DNA of 64,000 bases from Streptomyces sp. NBC_01446 (GCF_026340095.1 NZ_JAPEPO010000001.1:1302001-1366000), one strand, 5' to 3'; shown: positions 43,956 to 53,301, counted from the stretch's first letter. The notes: generated by a model not told the origin, from the letters alone. Made by a program: numbers and translations.

Positions 43956-44788
43956 CCGTCTCGTCCGGCCCTGTGCAGGATCGCCTCGGCCCGGGCCAGG
44001 ACCGGGGCGTCGACCATATGCCCGTCGACGCGAACCGCTTCGCCCTCGCCGACGGCGGCCAGCACGCTCCGCGCCCAGTCGAGCGACTCGGCGCTCGGCC
44101 GGAACGCCGCATGGGCCCCTGCCACCTGCCGCGGATGGATTAGAAGCTTGCCCGCGAGGCCGACTTCCTGCGCGCACCTCAGATCGTCGGCCAGGGCCTG
44201 TTCATCGTCCAATGCGGTGGTCACCCCGTCGATCGGCCCCGGGAGACCGGCCAGCCGTGAGGCATGCACCAATGTCGACCGGGCGTGCAGCATCGCCGAC
44301 CCGGTCGGCTCCGCCCCGATGTCGAGGGCGTAGTCGAGGTGTCCGAAGGCCAGCCGGACGACACCGGCGGTGGCCGCCAGTTCATACGCGTGCGCCACTC
44401 CCTCCGCCGACTCGATGAGGGGGATCACCGGGACGTCGGTGAGGCCCGCGACCGATGCCGCCGAGGAACGGGTGTCCGCCTTGGCGAGCATCACCGCGAG
44501 CAGGCCGGGCAGGTCGGTGAGGGCTTCCAGGTCGCGGTGGTGGTGCGGACTGGTGACCGGGTTGACCCGTACACAGGCACGGCCACGAGCCGCCAGATAC
44601 TCCGCGACTGCTTTGCGCGCGCTGTCCCTGCGCCCCTCGGCGACGGCGTCCTCCAAATCGATGACCACGACGTCCGCCCCAGCCGCGGCCGCCTTGGCGA
44701 ACCGCTCGGGGCGATCGCCGGGCACGAACAGGAAAGAGACGGCCGATCGCAGCACGTCGCTCGCCTCCGGTGCAGTCAGTCCGGTCAT
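43949..44788 (-). CDS. HpcH/HpaI (CitE-like) CoA-ester lyase
   Basis: This protein of about 279 residues belongs to the CitE/citramalyl-CoA lyase family. It has FLFVPGDRPERFAKAAAAGA, the VVIDLEDAV metal motif, ACVRVNPVTS, VMLAKADT, IPLIESAEGVAHAYELA, LAFGHLDYALDIGAEP and LLIHPRQV. ATG 44788 is preferred; a GTG at 44803 would overlap the stop of the CaiB gene. Such enzymes cleave 3-hydroxyacyl-CoA thioesters such as citramalyl- or malyl-CoA. It pairs with the CaiB-type CoA-transferase and probably releases acetyl-CoA plus an oxoacid. Confidence 0.85.
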   Translation of the reverse strand: MTGLTAPEASDVLRSAVSFLFVPGDRPERFAKAAAAGADVVVIDLEDAVAEGRRDSARKAVAEYLAARGRACVRVNPVTSPHHHRDLEALTDLPGLLAVMLAKADTRSSAASVAGLTDVPVIPLIESAEGVAHAYELAATAGVVRLAFGHLDYALDIGAEPTGSAMLHARSTLVHASRLAGLPGPIDGVTTALDDEQALADDLRCAQEVGLAGKLLIHPRQVAGAHAAFRPSAESLDWARSVLAAVGEGEAVRVDGHMVDAPVLARAEAILHRAGRDGQ

Positions 44789-44799
44789 CTCGCTGCCTC

Positions 44800-45963
44800 T
44801 CACGCCTGGACCGGCTCGACGGCGGCCGTGATCCCGAACTCGGACAGCACGGTGGCGGTGTGCTCACCGACGTCGGGAACGGGCCCCATGACCGGCTCGA
44901 GGCCGTCCATGGTGACTGGCGGCACCAGCGCCCGAAGGGTTCCCTTGGGCGACTCGTACGTCTTCCACCGGCCGCGGGCCTCCAGTTGCGGGTGGGCGGC
45001 GAGCCCGTGCATGTCCCGCAGCAGGGCGTTGGCTATGCCCGCCTCCTCCAGCTTCGCGGCGACGTCGGCCGCGGTGCTGCCGAGGAAGGCACGCTCGATC
45101 TCGCCGCGCAGATCATCCGCGTTCTCCACGCGCAGGGAGTTGCGGAGATACCGCGGGTCCTCGGCCAGTTCGGGCCGGCCGAGGATCTTCTCGCAGAACA
45201 CGCGCCACTCGCGTTCGTTCTGCAGGCCGAGGAAGACGAGGCTGCCGTCCCCGCAGCGGAAGGGGCCGTACGGGGAGATGGCGGCGTGGCGGGCCCCGGT
45301 GCGAGCCGGCGCCGTGCCGCCGTAGGAGGCGTAGTTGAGCGGGTAGGCCATCCACTCGGCGAGCGCCTCGAGCATGGAGATCTCGATGGTCGCGCCTTCC
45401 CCGGTCTGCCCGCGGCGGATGACCGCGGTCAGAATGCCCGTGTAGGCGTACATGCCTGACGCGACGTCCGCAATGGAGATGCCGACCTTCGAAGGCTCCT
45501 CCTCGGTGCCTGTGATGGAGACCAGTCCCGCCTCGCACTGCACGAGGAGGTCGTAGGCCTTCTTGCCGGAGTACGGCCCTCCTGCGCCGTATCCGGAGAC
45601 CGACACATGGATGAGTCCCGGGTTCTCGGCACGCAGTTCGGCGGCGCCCAGGCCGAGCCGTTCCGCTGCGCCGGGCGCGAGGTTCTGGATGAAGACGTCG
45701 GCATGGCGGACCAGTTCGCGGATGGCCGCCTGGCCGTCCTCGCTCTTGAGGTCGAGGCAGACCGATTCCTTGGAGCGGTTGAGCCAGACGAAGTGGCTGG
45801 CGAGACCGCGCACGGTCTCGTCGTAGCCGCGGGCGAAGTCACCGACTCCCGGCCGCTCGATCTTGATGACCCGGGCGCCCAGATCGGCGAGCTGCCGCGT
45901 GGCGAACGGGGCCGCCACCGCCTGTTCGAGCGCGACGACGGTCAGGCCTCGGAGGGGATGCAT
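44800..45963 (-). CDS. CaiB/BaiF (class III) CoA-transferase
   Basis: This 387-residue protein starts at ATG 45963 after AGGAG. It shows the class III pattern: LRGLTVVALEQAVAAPFATR, KIERPGVGDFARGYDETVRG, SVCLDLKSEDGQ, the conserved active-site Asp in SIADVASGMYAYTGIL, and PYGPFRCGDG. It would activate a dicarboxylic or aromatic acid as a CoA thioester, using succinyl-CoA or acetyl-CoA. The following gene encodes a CitE-type lyase and a MaoC-like hydratase lies nearby, so an itaconate/mesaconate-like C5 route is conceivable. The acceptor is unproven. Confidence 0.85.
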   Translation of the reverse strand: MHPLRGLTVVALEQAVAAPFATRQLADLGARVIKIERPGVGDFARGYDETVRGLASHFVWLNRSKESVCLDLKSEDGQAAIRELVRHADVFIQNLAPGAAERLGLGAAELRAENPGLIHVSVSGYGAGGPYSGKKAYDLLVQCEAGLVSITGTEEEPSKVGISIADVASGMYAYTGILTAVIRRGQTGEGATIEISMLEALAEWMAYPLNYASYGGTAPARTGARHAAISPYGPFRCGDGSLVFLGLQNEREWRVFCEKILGRPELAEDPRYLRNSLRVENADDLRGEIERAFLGSTAADVAAKLEEAGIANALLRDMHGLAAHPQLEARGRWKTYESPKGTLRALVPPVTMDGLEPVMGPVPDVGEHTATVLSEFGITAAVEPVQA

Positions 45964-45990
45964 GCGCGTACTCCTGAATAGAGGGCGGGC

Positions 45991-47196
45991 TCAGCGGGCG
46001 AGAAGGGAGGGGCTTTCCAGCGTTTTGGTGAAGTACAGGACCTCGGCGGCGAGTTCGGGCTCGCGGCCCATCCGGCGGAAGATCTCCAGGTCCTGGTCGA
46101 GCTTGGCGGAGTCGCCGGAGTGGAAGATCAGCTGCTTGTTGGAGGTGGCGCGCGGGCTCGCCTTGTCGACGAAGGCCGTGCGACGGGCATCGGCGTAGCG
46201 GGTGAGGACGCTGTCGTCGACGCCCTTCACGACGACCGCGCCGAGCGTCTCGATCAGCGCGTACGCGTCGAAGAGGCCCATGGTCAGGCCGAGCCCGCCA
46301 CAAGGATTGGTGGCGTGCGCCGCGTCGCCGGCCAGCAGCACCCGGCCGGCGCGGTAGGTCGACGCGCTGCGCTGGTGCATCCGGTAGGGGGAGATGGCAT
46401 CCAGCTCGATCCTCTCCATGACGTCCTCGCCGAAGACCTGCGCCAGGAACCCCGGCAGGCGCTCGGTCACCGTCTCGGCGGGGAGCGCTGCGTCCTCCAT
46501 GTAGGTGTAGCGCCACAGGCCGTGCTCACAGGACTCGTCGATCTTGGCGATGATGGCGCCGTACTTCTCGTCGACGTAGAACGTCGACTGGGCCCAGCCC
46601 TCCCGGTCGTCGGGGAAGCGGATGTTGGCGGCCACGAACCGTTCCGGCCAGGTCATGCCGTCGAACCCGAGTCCCAGCGCGCCACGGACTGCCGAGCGTG
46701 CGCCGTCCGCGCCCACCACCCAGGCCGCTCGGAGCGAGGTCTCGCCGGTGTCCGACCTCAGGCGCAGTTCGGCGCCCGACTCGTCCTGGGAGACGCCGAT
46801 CAACTCATGGCGCCACAGGACACGGGCGTTGGGGAACTTCTCCACCTCGTCGAGGATGATGCGGGCGAGTGCCCCCTGGCCGAGGTGGAGGTTGTACGGG
46901 TGCTTGACCCGGCCCGCGAGGGGTTGGAGTCCGTACTCGACGATCTCGCCGGTCCTGCGCACGCGGTAGGCGTAATCCTGCTTGAAGAAGCCTGCCGTCC
47001 TGGCCGCCTCGAAGAGGCCGAGCCGGTCGAGGCCGTCCAGGGTCGACCAGTGATAGACGATCGCCCGGGGCGCATCCTGAAGACCGGGGGCACGTTCGAC
47101 AACAGTGACCTCGATTCCCTGCTGGGCGAGGCCGAGTGCGGTCAGGAGCCCTGTCGGTCCAGCGCCGACCACCACGACCTGTTGCTCTTCGCTCAC
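45991..47196 (-). CDS. FAD-dependent aromatic monooxygenase (PHBH/MhpA-like)
   Basis: This 401-residue class A flavin hydroxylase has QVVVVGAGPTGLLTALGLAQ, ending in QGIEVTVVER, the DG motif WVVGADGARSAVRGALG, and the GD motif VLLAGDAAHATNPCGGLGLT, with the N-P-x-G-G-x-G-x-N/T form of phenol and 3-(3-hydroxyphenyl)propionate hydroxylases. GTG 47196 follows GGAGG. It heads the operon with the CaiB and CitE-type genes. It would hydroxylate a phenolic substrate with NAD(P)H and oxygen. It differs clearly from the salicylate-type enzyme at 29429-30634. Confidence 0.82.
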   Translation of the reverse strand: MSEEQQVVVVGAGPTGLLTALGLAQQGIEVTVVERAPGLQDAPRAIVYHWSTLDGLDRLGLFEAARTAGFFKQDYAYRVRRTGEIVEYGLQPLAGRVKHPYNLHLGQGALARIILDEVEKFPNARVLWRHELIGVSQDESGAELRLRSDTGETSLRAAWVVGADGARSAVRGALGLGFDGMTWPERFVAANIRFPDDREGWAQSTFYVDEKYGAIIAKIDESCEHGLWRYTYMEDAALPAETVTERLPGFLAQVFGEDVMERIELDAISPYRMHQRSASTYRAGRVLLAGDAAHATNPCGGLGLTMGLFDAYALIETLGAVVVKGVDDSVLTRYADARRTAFVDKASPRATSNKQLIFHSGDSAKLDQDLEIFRRMGREPELAAEVLYFTKTLESPSLLAR

Positions 47197-47227
47197 CGTC
47201 AGCCTCCACAAATTCCGTATTTTTTCT

Positions 47228-47249
47228 GGGATTTCAGCTTAGGAATCCC
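47228..47249. promoter_or_regulatory. Inverted repeat in the promoter region of the monooxygenase-CaiB-CitE operon
   Basis: GGGATT (47228-47233) and AATCCC (47244-47249) flank a 10-base centre just upstream of the monooxygenase start, in AT-richer sequence. It is a possible operator or promoter element. The other bases of 47197-47415 show no gene. Confidence 0.35.
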
Positions 47250-47415
47250 GCACTTCACCATGAACGAGAATTGGGTCGACCGCCAATGCCACCTATTCGC
47301 CCAGGCGATTCACTTCACGCATGCAATTCGGAGCGTCGACCTTTCCGCGCTGTTGCGGATGCCGGGAGAATTGCAGAGACCGTGAAACTCGCCGGACGCT
47401 CGAGGCCGATGCCGA

Positions 47416-47465
47416 GGACGCCTCCACCTTCACTCGGCGGCCAAGATCACGGGGCGGAGGCGTCC
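47416..47465 (-). terminator. Inverted repeat after the ferredoxin reductase gene
   Basis: GGACGCCTCC (47416-47425) and GGAGGCGTCC (47456-47465) pair perfectly over 10 bp with a 30-base loop, 14 bases beyond the stop of the ferredoxin reductase gene. It probably ends the long operon that runs from 55867 to 47479. Confidence 0.5.
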
Positions 47466-47478
47466 GGCTGAGGCCTCC

Positions 47479-48699
47479 TCAGCCGACCGGAGCCGGGCCG
47501 GAAGTGAGGACCGTCCGGGCCTGCTGCCACGGCAGTTCGTTGCGTAGCATGGCGCGGAGCTTCACGAACTGGGCCCGGCGTTCGAAGGCCAGCACACCCG
47601 TGACGAGATCGCCCATGCGGTAGACGACGAGAAGCCCGTCGGCGTTCCGGTCCTCGACGATCTCCTCCGTGCCGGTGCGGTAGCCGGCGAACTGGATGCG
47701 GACACCGTGCTGGTCCGACCAGAAATAGGGCACGCTGCCGCAGACGACAGGGTCCTCGCCAGCGAAGACGTTGACGGCGTTGATGCCGGCCACGCGCCCC
47801 TGCTCGGCCGCGTTGGTCCAGTGCTCGATCCGCATCGTGGCGCCCCACCGCGGATTGCGCCAGCGCACGGCGTCACCGGCGGCGAAGACCCGCTCGGCCG
47901 CCTTGAGCGTCGCGTCGCAGACGATGCCGTTGTCGAGCAGCACGCCGGACTCCTCCAGCCAGGCCGTCGACGGCCGTACGCCGACCCCGACCAGGATGAC
48001 GTCCGCCGGCACCCGCGAATCGTCGTCGAGCAGAAGGAACCGCCGCCCCCCGTCCTCGCCGAGTCCGGTAACGGCCGCGCCGAATCGTAGCTGAACACCG
48101 GCGGCCCGGTGCAAGGCCTGGTACTCCCGCGCGACAGCGTCGCCGAACCGGCCCAGCGGCCTGTCCGCCAGGTCGACCACGGTGACCCGGCGGCCGGCCT
48201 TGGCCAGGGTGGCCGCGAACTCCCCGCCGATGAATCCCGCGCCGATGACAGCGACGTGCGCACCCGGCCGCGACACCGCCGCGCGCAGCCCGACGGCGTC
48301 CTCATAGCGGCGCAGCGTGAACACGTCTGGCTGACCGGCGAACACCGGCGGAACGAACGGCTCGCAACCTGTGGCTGCCACCAGAGCGCCGTATTCCAGG
48401 GAACCGACCGTGGTCAGCAGCCGGCGGTTCGCCACGTCAAGGCCCTCGGCCCGGGTGTTGAGCGCGAAGGTAACGCCCTGCTCACGCAGGCTTGCCACCG
48501 CCGGGTAGGTCAGCGCCTCGCGGTCGAAGGGTTCCTCCAGCCCCACCTTGGACAAGGGCGGACGCTCGTGCGGCGGATGAACCTCGTCGCTGACCACCAT
48601 GAGGCTGAGATGCGGTGCCTGGCGGGAGACGGTCTCCGCGGCGCGAAGAGCGGCGACGGATCCGCCGACGACCACGATGTCGGATCTACGCACGGTCAT
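47479..48699 (-). CDS. NAD(P)H-ferredoxin reductase (BphA4/putidaredoxin reductase type)
   Basis: This 406-residue two-dinucleotide-fold flavoprotein has FAD motif VVVGGSVAALRAAETVSRQA, SDEVHPPHERPPLSK, the NAD motif VAVIGAGFIGGEFAATLAKA, VILVGVGVRPSTAW and AAGDAVRWRNPRWG, with the C-terminal dimer domain. It passes electrons from NAD(P)H to a ferredoxin. With the [3Fe-4S]-type ferredoxin (52126-52317) and P450 (50945-52120) of the same operon it makes a complete three-component P450 chain. Confidence 0.87.
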   Translation of the reverse strand: MTVRRSDIVVVGGSVAALRAAETVSRQAPHLSLMVVSDEVHPPHERPPLSKVGLEEPFDREALTYPAVASLREQGVTFALNTRAEGLDVANRRLLTTVGSLEYGALVAATGCEPFVPPVFAGQPDVFTLRRYEDAVGLRAAVSRPGAHVAVIGAGFIGGEFAATLAKAGRRVTVVDLADRPLGRFGDAVAREYQALHRAAGVQLRFGAAVTGLGEDGGRRFLLLDDDSRVPADVILVGVGVRPSTAWLEESGVLLDNGIVCDATLKAAERVFAAGDAVRWRNPRWGATMRIEHWTNAAEQGRVAGINAVNVFAGEDPVVCGSVPYFWSDQHGVRIQFAGYRTGTEEIVEDRNADGLLVVYRMGDLVTGVLAFERRAQFVKLRAMLRNELPWQQARTVLTSGPAPVG

Positions 48700-48704
48700 G
48701 GGTC

Positions 48705-49517
48705 TCACGCCTCCGTCAGGGTGCTCACGGCGCACACCGTCCCGGCGGCGCTGCGTGCCTCGGCGCCCTGAGCGAGGCCGTCCGGGCCCGGCACGACCGA
48801 GAAGGTCTGCGCCTTGGTCATCGGCGAGACCAGGCGGTAGCCGAAGGTCCTGCCGATCAGGTCGATGCCCTCGCGGCGCATGTGCTCGCCCATCATGAAG
48901 GCGAGGAGCGGGCCGTGGATCACCAGCCCGTCGTAGCCTTCATTGCGGCACCAGTCCAGGTCGTAGTGGATCCGGTGGGCGTTGTACGTCAGCGCCGAGA
49001 ACCGGAACAGCATTCGCTCGTCCGCGGAGAGCCGAAGCTGCGGGCCGGCCGGGGGCTCGGGCGGCGCCGGGGGTACCGGCAAGGCGCTCGAACCCGGGGC
49101 GCGGTAGACGATGTCCTGCTCCTCGCGGATCACCAACCGCCCGTCCTGAAAGATCTCCTGAGCGACCGTCGTGAGGGTCAGAAGACCGGTACGTCCCTGC
49201 TTGTCGACGGACCGGGCGACGAAGGTCACCTTGGTCGCCGGCTTGCCGATCTCGAGGAGCCCGTGCGTCGTGACCCGCCCGCCGCCGAACATGCGCCGGC
49301 GGCCCGGACCCGGGGGCGCCGGGATGCCCACAACGGGGTGCCCGTCCTCACCCAGTTCGCTCTCGCGGCTGCGCTCGAGCAGGTAGCTCCAGTGCCACAA
49401 GGGCAGCACGCGGTCCCCGGCCTTGTGGGGGATGTCGAGATCGAGCATCGCTGCCAGCGCTTCGGCCGGCTCGGCGGCGATCACCTCGGTGCGCTCGACC
49501 GTTTCCTGATTCGTCAT
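48705..49517 (-). CDS. MaoC-like/FAS1-type dehydratase (mesaconyl- or itaconyl-CoA hydratase family)
   Basis: This is a double hot-dog protein of about 270 residues. The N-terminal half has PLWHWSYLLERSRESELGED, then RRRMFGGGRVTTHGLLEIG; the C-terminal half has LFRFSALTYNAHRIHYDLDW, then EGYDGLVIHGPLLAF with the hydratase His. This architecture is that of HTD2/mesaconyl-C4-CoA and itaconyl-CoA hydratases. ATG 49517 is chosen among several close starts up to 49541. It adds or removes water on an enoyl-CoA, and fits between the CaiB CoA-transferase and CitE-type lyase of the neighbouring operon. Confidence 0.8.
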   Translation of the reverse strand: MTNQETVERTEVIAAEPAEALAAMLDLDIPHKAGDRVLPLWHWSYLLERSRESELGEDGHPVVGIPAPPGPGRRRMFGGGRVTTHGLLEIGKPATKVTFVARSVDKQGRTGLLTLTTVAQEIFQDGRLVIREEQDIVYRAPGSSALPVPPAPPEPPAGPQLRLSADERMLFRFSALTYNAHRIHYDLDWCRNEGYDGLVIHGPLLAFMMGEHMRREGIDLIGRTFGYRLVSPMTKAQTFSVVPGPDGLAQGAEARSAAGTVCAVSTLTEA

Positions 49518-49551
49518 GTCATCCGTTCCATTCATTCCCATGCGCGTCTGT

Positions 49552-50931
49552 TCATGCCCGTGCACGCAGGGAGTGCAGGAGCTCCGAGAGATCGGGCGCG
49601 TCCTCCAGATGCTCCACCGCGTCGACGAGTTCGGCGGCGGCCCCAGCGCCGAGCGGCTCGACCAGGGCCCGCGCCTTGGCCACAACTTCCTCGTGGGACA
49701 TCGGGTTCTGCGCCGAGCCCTTCGCCGTGGTCGGGTTGCCCGCCTCCAGGGTGAGCACCTCGCCGTCGATGAGCTCGATATCGAAGCGGGGGCCGTCCTC
49801 GAGCTGGATGCCCGGGTCGGCGTGCATGGAAATCTTGCTCATCGTCTCCCTGACACGCGGCTCGTGAACGCGGGGCGGCTCGTACTCGTCCAGGCCGAGC
49901 CGACCACCGCACAGCGCCAGGGCGACCGAGTACGGGAGGCTGAACTGCGCGTCGAACAAGGTCTCCACGGGGTCGACGGACAGCATGTTGATCGCCGTCT
50001 CCCCTGCGGTGATGCGCAGGCTCCGTACGTCCTCCGCCTGGATCGGGCGCGAGGCCAGCAGGTCCATCACCGTGTCGATGGCCGAATGGCAGCCTCGGCA
50101 GCACGCGTACGGCTTGAGGTAGGAGCTCGCGACATTGAAGTCGGTGCCCAGGTCCTTCAGCGCCGCATCGGCAGACCCCTCCCCACCGTTGTAGGTGGCG
50201 AACAGTCCGCCCCACTTCGCCTCGAAGAGCCGACGCGGACCGGTGAGTCCCCCACGGGCGAGGACGGCCGCGTCCACGCCCGTCTCGCCGGCCTTCCCGG
50301 GGTGGAGTCGCTTGGTCATGGCTCCGTCGTCCTTGAAGGCCCACACGCCGCCCGTGAACGAGCCGGCGATGCCGAGCGCGTCGGCGAACCGCTCCGCGTC
50401 GAGGCCAAGGGACTTCGCGGCCGCGGCGGCCGCGGCGATGCTGCCCATCGTGCCGCTGGAGTGCCAGCCGCGGTCGGTGTGCGCGGCGAAGCCGCCCAGG
50501 GCCCCCAGGGCTCGGTAGCCGATGTCGTATCCGGCGACGGTGGCCGTGATGAGGTCACGCCCTGAGCCACCCGCCGCCTCGGCCGTGGCGATCACGGCCG
50601 GCAGCACGGTCGAACCGGCGTGCCCGGGGCCGCCTCCGTCGTCGAAGTCGCGGGCATGCGCCGACATGCCGTTGGCGAGGGCGGCCTGGGCAGGGGTGAG
50701 CCTGAGGCGCGTGCCCCACACGAGGCTGCCCGACGCGGTGTCCTGGATCCCCGCCAGCGCGTCGATCACGCTGGTCGCCTCGGCGGTGGTCGCGCCGAGC
50801 ATCGCGACGGCGAGCGTGTCAAGGATGTGGTCCTTGACTCCCGCGACCACGTCCTCGGGCAAGTCTTGGAAGGCGATGCCCGCCCAGTGAGCTGCGAGCG
50901 TCTCCGTCAACGAGGGTGTGCTACTGGTCAT
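49552..50931 (-). CDS. MmgE/PrpD family protein (2-methylcitrate dehydratase/cis-aconitate decarboxylase superfamily)
   Basis: This 459-residue protein shows the superfamily's conserved points: SAHARDFDDG, GHAGSTVLPAVIATAEA, DRGWHSSGTMGSIAAAAAAA, then KRLHPGKAGETGVDAAVLA, and YKPYACCR-like SYLKPYACCRGCHSAID. These supply the His, Lys and Tyr residues of the active site seen in PrpD and cis-aconitate decarboxylase. Catabolic operons often contain homologues of unknown role that dehydrate or decarboxylate carboxylic acids. Here it lies between the P450 and MaoC-like genes, with stop and start gaps under 40 bases. The substrate is uncertain. Confidence 0.83.
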   Translation of the reverse strand: MTSSTPSLTETLAAHWAGIAFQDLPEDVVAGVKDHILDTLAVAMLGATTAEATSVIDALAGIQDTASGSLVWGTRLRLTPAQAALANGMSAHARDFDDGGGPGHAGSTVLPAVIATAEAAGGSGRDLITATVAGYDIGYRALGALGGFAAHTDRGWHSSGTMGSIAAAAAAAKSLGLDAERFADALGIAGSFTGGVWAFKDDGAMTKRLHPGKAGETGVDAAVLARGGLTGPRRLFEAKWGGLFATYNGGEGSADAALKDLGTDFNVASSYLKPYACCRGCHSAIDTVMDLLASRPIQAEDVRSLRITAGETAINMLSVDPVETLFDAQFSLPYSVALALCGGRLGLDEYEPPRVHEPRVRETMSKISMHADPGIQLEDGPRFDIELIDGEVLTLEAGNPTTAKGSAQNPMSHEEVVAKARALVEPLGAGAAAELVDAVEHLEDAPDLSELLHSLRARA

Positions 50932-50944
50932 TTGCCTGGCCCCC

Positions 50945-52120
50945 TCACGGCTTCAGGTCGACGGTGAGTTTGCCGATAAGCCACCGGCCGCCCGCCTGGT
51001 CGATCCGTGTGGCGTCCTCGACGACCCGGGCGCCCGGGTAATGCTCGGCCAGGTGGCGCACCACCTCCTCGATCTCGGCCTTGGCCAGCCCCTGCCCCAG
51101 GCAGTTGTGGGAACCGGTGCTGAAGGTGAGCGGCTGGTTGCGCTCCCGATCGAGGTCGAACTCCTCGGAGTGCTCGAACTTCTCCGGGTCGCGGTTGGCC
51201 GACCAGACCGCCACGTGCACGTCGCTCCCCTTGGGGATGACGGTGCCCTCAAGCTCGACGTCCTCGACGGCGATCTTGCTCACCACGCCGGTGCGTGGGA
51301 AGAGCCGCAGGCTCTCGACGACCGCCGCGGGGATCAGCTCCGGATCGGCAACGATCCGCTGCCAGGCCTCCCGATCACGGAGCAGGGTCCAGACGACCAG
51401 GCCGGCCTGGTGCGCGGTGTTGACGGAGCTCGCCTCGAGCATCGAGGTCGCCTCGGCCAGGACCTCCTGCTCGGTCAGCTTGCCTTCGTCGCCGAGGGAG
51501 ATGAGGTACGACAGCATGTCATCGCCCAGCCCCTCGGCGCGCTTCCTGGCGATGAGGCCGGCGAGGTAGGCGAAGAGCTCGTCGTAGGCCTCCACGATCA
51601 CCGGGGTCAGACTGCGGTCCCTGGTGAGCAGTGACAGAGTGCGCTCGGACAGGCTTTGCACCTGGGGTGCGTCGCTCGCGGGCGCGCCCGCGAGGTGACA
51701 GTAGACCAGCGACGGGATGCGCTGGGCGACGCCCCGGTAGAAGTCGACGGGCGCCGAGTCGTCGAGATCGGCGTTGATCGACTCCACGATCCGGCGGAGC
51801 ACGTCGCGTGTGTTCTTCACCGTCACCGGGCTCATGAAGCGGGCGAGCGGCAGACGCAGGCGAAGGTGCCGGTCGCCCTCCAGCATGATGATGCTGCGGG
51901 CCCGGAAGTCGTGGACCGGGCCGGAGGTGATGCCGAACTCCTCCATCAGCCGCAGCGCGGAGTTCTGGAACCGCTTGTCGCGCAGCACCTTGGAGGCCAG
52001 GTCGTAGCCAAGGACGGCGGTGCCGTAGTCGCCCTGCACAAGGGCGTGTCCGTCGAGCGCACCGCCCTGGTGCGTGCCGGCGTCGGGCGAGAACGGATCA
52101 AAGGTCGCTATCTCGTTCAT
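50945..52120 (-). CDS. Cytochrome P450 with unusual I-helix
   Basis: This 391-residue bacterial P450 has the ExxR in VESLRLFPRTG, the NRDPEKFEHSEEFDLDRERN meander and the haem loop FSTGSHNCLGQGLAKAE. The I-helix reads EATSMLEASSVNTAHQ, where the expected A-G-x-(D/E)-T is replaced, so the normal acid-alcohol pair for oxygen activation seems missing. ATG 52120 lies 6 bases after the ferredoxin gene. With the ferredoxin and reductase of the operon it forms a class I system. Substrate is unknown, but the hydroxyquinol context suggests an aromatic compound or its side chain. Confidence 0.86.
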   Translation of the reverse strand: MNEIATFDPFSPDAGTHQGGALDGHALVQGDYGTAVLGYDLASKVLRDKRFQNSALRLMEEFGITSGPVHDFRARSIIMLEGDRHLRLRLPLARFMSPVTVKNTRDVLRRIVESINADLDDSAPVDFYRGVAQRIPSLVYCHLAGAPASDAPQVQSLSERTLSLLTRDRSLTPVIVEAYDELFAYLAGLIARKRAEGLGDDMLSYLISLGDEGKLTEQEVLAEATSMLEASSVNTAHQAGLVVWTLLRDREAWQRIVADPELIPAAVVESLRLFPRTGVVSKIAVEDVELEGTVIPKGSDVHVAVWSANRDPEKFEHSEEFDLDRERNQPLTFSTGSHNCLGQGLAKAEIEEVVRHLAEHYPGARVVEDATRIDQAGGRWLIGKLTVDLKP

Positions 52121-52125
52121 GGGGG

Positions 52126-52317
52126 TCACCCGCGGGCGATCGCGCCGACGGGGCAGCACACGATGACCTCTTCGAGCTCGGCCTCACGCCCGGGGTCCAC
52201 CTCGGTCCTGAGCTGCTCGAGCAGGCCATCGTCACCGATGCGGAATACGTCCGGCATCAGTGCGGCACACGTGCCGTTGGCGTCGCACCGGTCGAAATCG
52301 ACCTTCACTTTGATCAT
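52126..52317 (-). CDS. [3Fe-4S]-type ferredoxin
   Basis: This 63-residue ferredoxin has ligands in DRCDANGTCAALMPDVF and the C-terminal VIVCCPVGAIARG. The C-x5-C spacing and C-P ending, without a fourth central Cys, indicate a single [3Fe-4S] cluster as in P450-linked actinomycete ferredoxins. ATG 52317 follows AAGGAG; an upstream in-frame ATG at 52338 is less well placed. It lies directly before the P450 gene and would carry electrons from the reductase encoded at 47479-48699. Confidence 0.87.
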   Translation of the reverse strand: MIKVKVDFDRCDANGTCAALMPDVFRIGDDGLLEQLRTEVDPGREAELEEVIVCCPVGAIARG

Positions 52318-52380
52318 GGCAAGGGACTCCTTTGTCATTTCGTTCGTGCCCGGGGTGCCGGCCTCGGGCGGATCACTTGC

Positions 52381-53301
52381 TCAGGCCTCGGCCGACGCGA
52401 GCACGATGTCGAAGCGGACCTTCGACCAAGTGCCGTCGACGACCTGGCCGTCCGGCGTGAGTGTTCCGGCCGGCTGTTCCTCGAAGTCCTTGACCAGCGA
52501 CTCCTTCACGCCGAAGACGCTGTCCGTGTCGAGGAGTTCGTCACCGCGCACGAAGATGTGCGTGACCAGCTCACGGTGACCGGGTGCGCGAACGAGGAAG
52601 TGCAGGTGGGAAGCGCGCATCGGGGACCGGCCGACGGCCTGCAGCAGCCGTCCGACAGGGCCGTCGTGCGGGATCGGGTAGGGGGTCGGCGTGATGCCCC
52701 AGAAGCGGTAGGAACCCCGGACGTCGGTGCGGAAGTGGGCGCGTGCGGCGGTGCGGTCGTCCGTGTACTGCAAGTCGTACAGGCCGTCCTCGTCGGCCTC
52801 CCACACCTCGACCAGTGCCCCGGGAACCGGGTTGCCGTCGGTGTCGGTGACGGTGCCCTCGACCCAGCACGGCTGCCCGGCCGCGCCGAACGACATGTCG
52901 CCGCCAAGCGGGATCTCCGGCGAGCCTTCGACGAAGAACGGGCCCCACACGGTCGCCTCGGTGGCGTTCCCGTACACCTCGTTGTTGACGGTGATGGTCT
53001 GCATCGAGGCGCCGAGAACGTCGGAAAGCAGGATGAACTCCTGCCGTTTGTCATCGGTGATGTGGCCGGTGGCGGTGAGGAACTCGATCGCCTTGTTCCA
53101 TTCGGCCTCGGTCAAACGTGTCTCTTGGATGAAGGCGTGGACGTGCCTGACGAGCGTGGTAATGAGCTCCTTGAGCCGCGGATCCACGCAGTTGTCGAAG
53201 GAGCGCACCACCCGCTCGGTCAACTCCGCCTCCCGGCGGGCCTGTTCCGTGCCGGAAGCGCTTGATGTCTCGGTAACCGAGGCCTCGCGGTTGTCGTTCA
53301 T
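52381..53301 (-). CDS. Hydroxyquinol 1,2-dioxygenase (module 2)
   Basis: This 306-residue intradiol dioxygenase is a close paralogue of the one at 28471-29367. It has [60 protein letters not shown], iron-ligand Tyr in DGLYDLQY and [14 protein letters not shown], and His in RASHLHFLV. The ATG overlaps the TGA of the upstream maleylacetate reductase gene (ATGA). It converts hydroxyquinol to maleylacetate for that reductase. Confidence 0.88.
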   Translation of the reverse strand: MNDNREASVTETSSASGTEQARREAELTERVVRSFDNCVDPRLKELITTLVRHVHAFIQETRLTEAEWNKAIEFLTATGHITDDKRQEFILLSDVLGASMQTITVNNEVYGNATEATVWGPFFVEGSPEIPLGGDMSFGAAGQPCWVEGTVTDTDGNPVPGALVEVWEADEDGLYDLQYTDDRTAARAHFRTDVRGSYRFWGITPTPYPIPHDGPVGRLLQAVGRSPMRASHLHFLVRAPGHRELVTHIFVRGDELLDTDSVFGVKESLVKDFEEQPAGTLTPDGQVVDGTWSKVRFDIVLASAEA

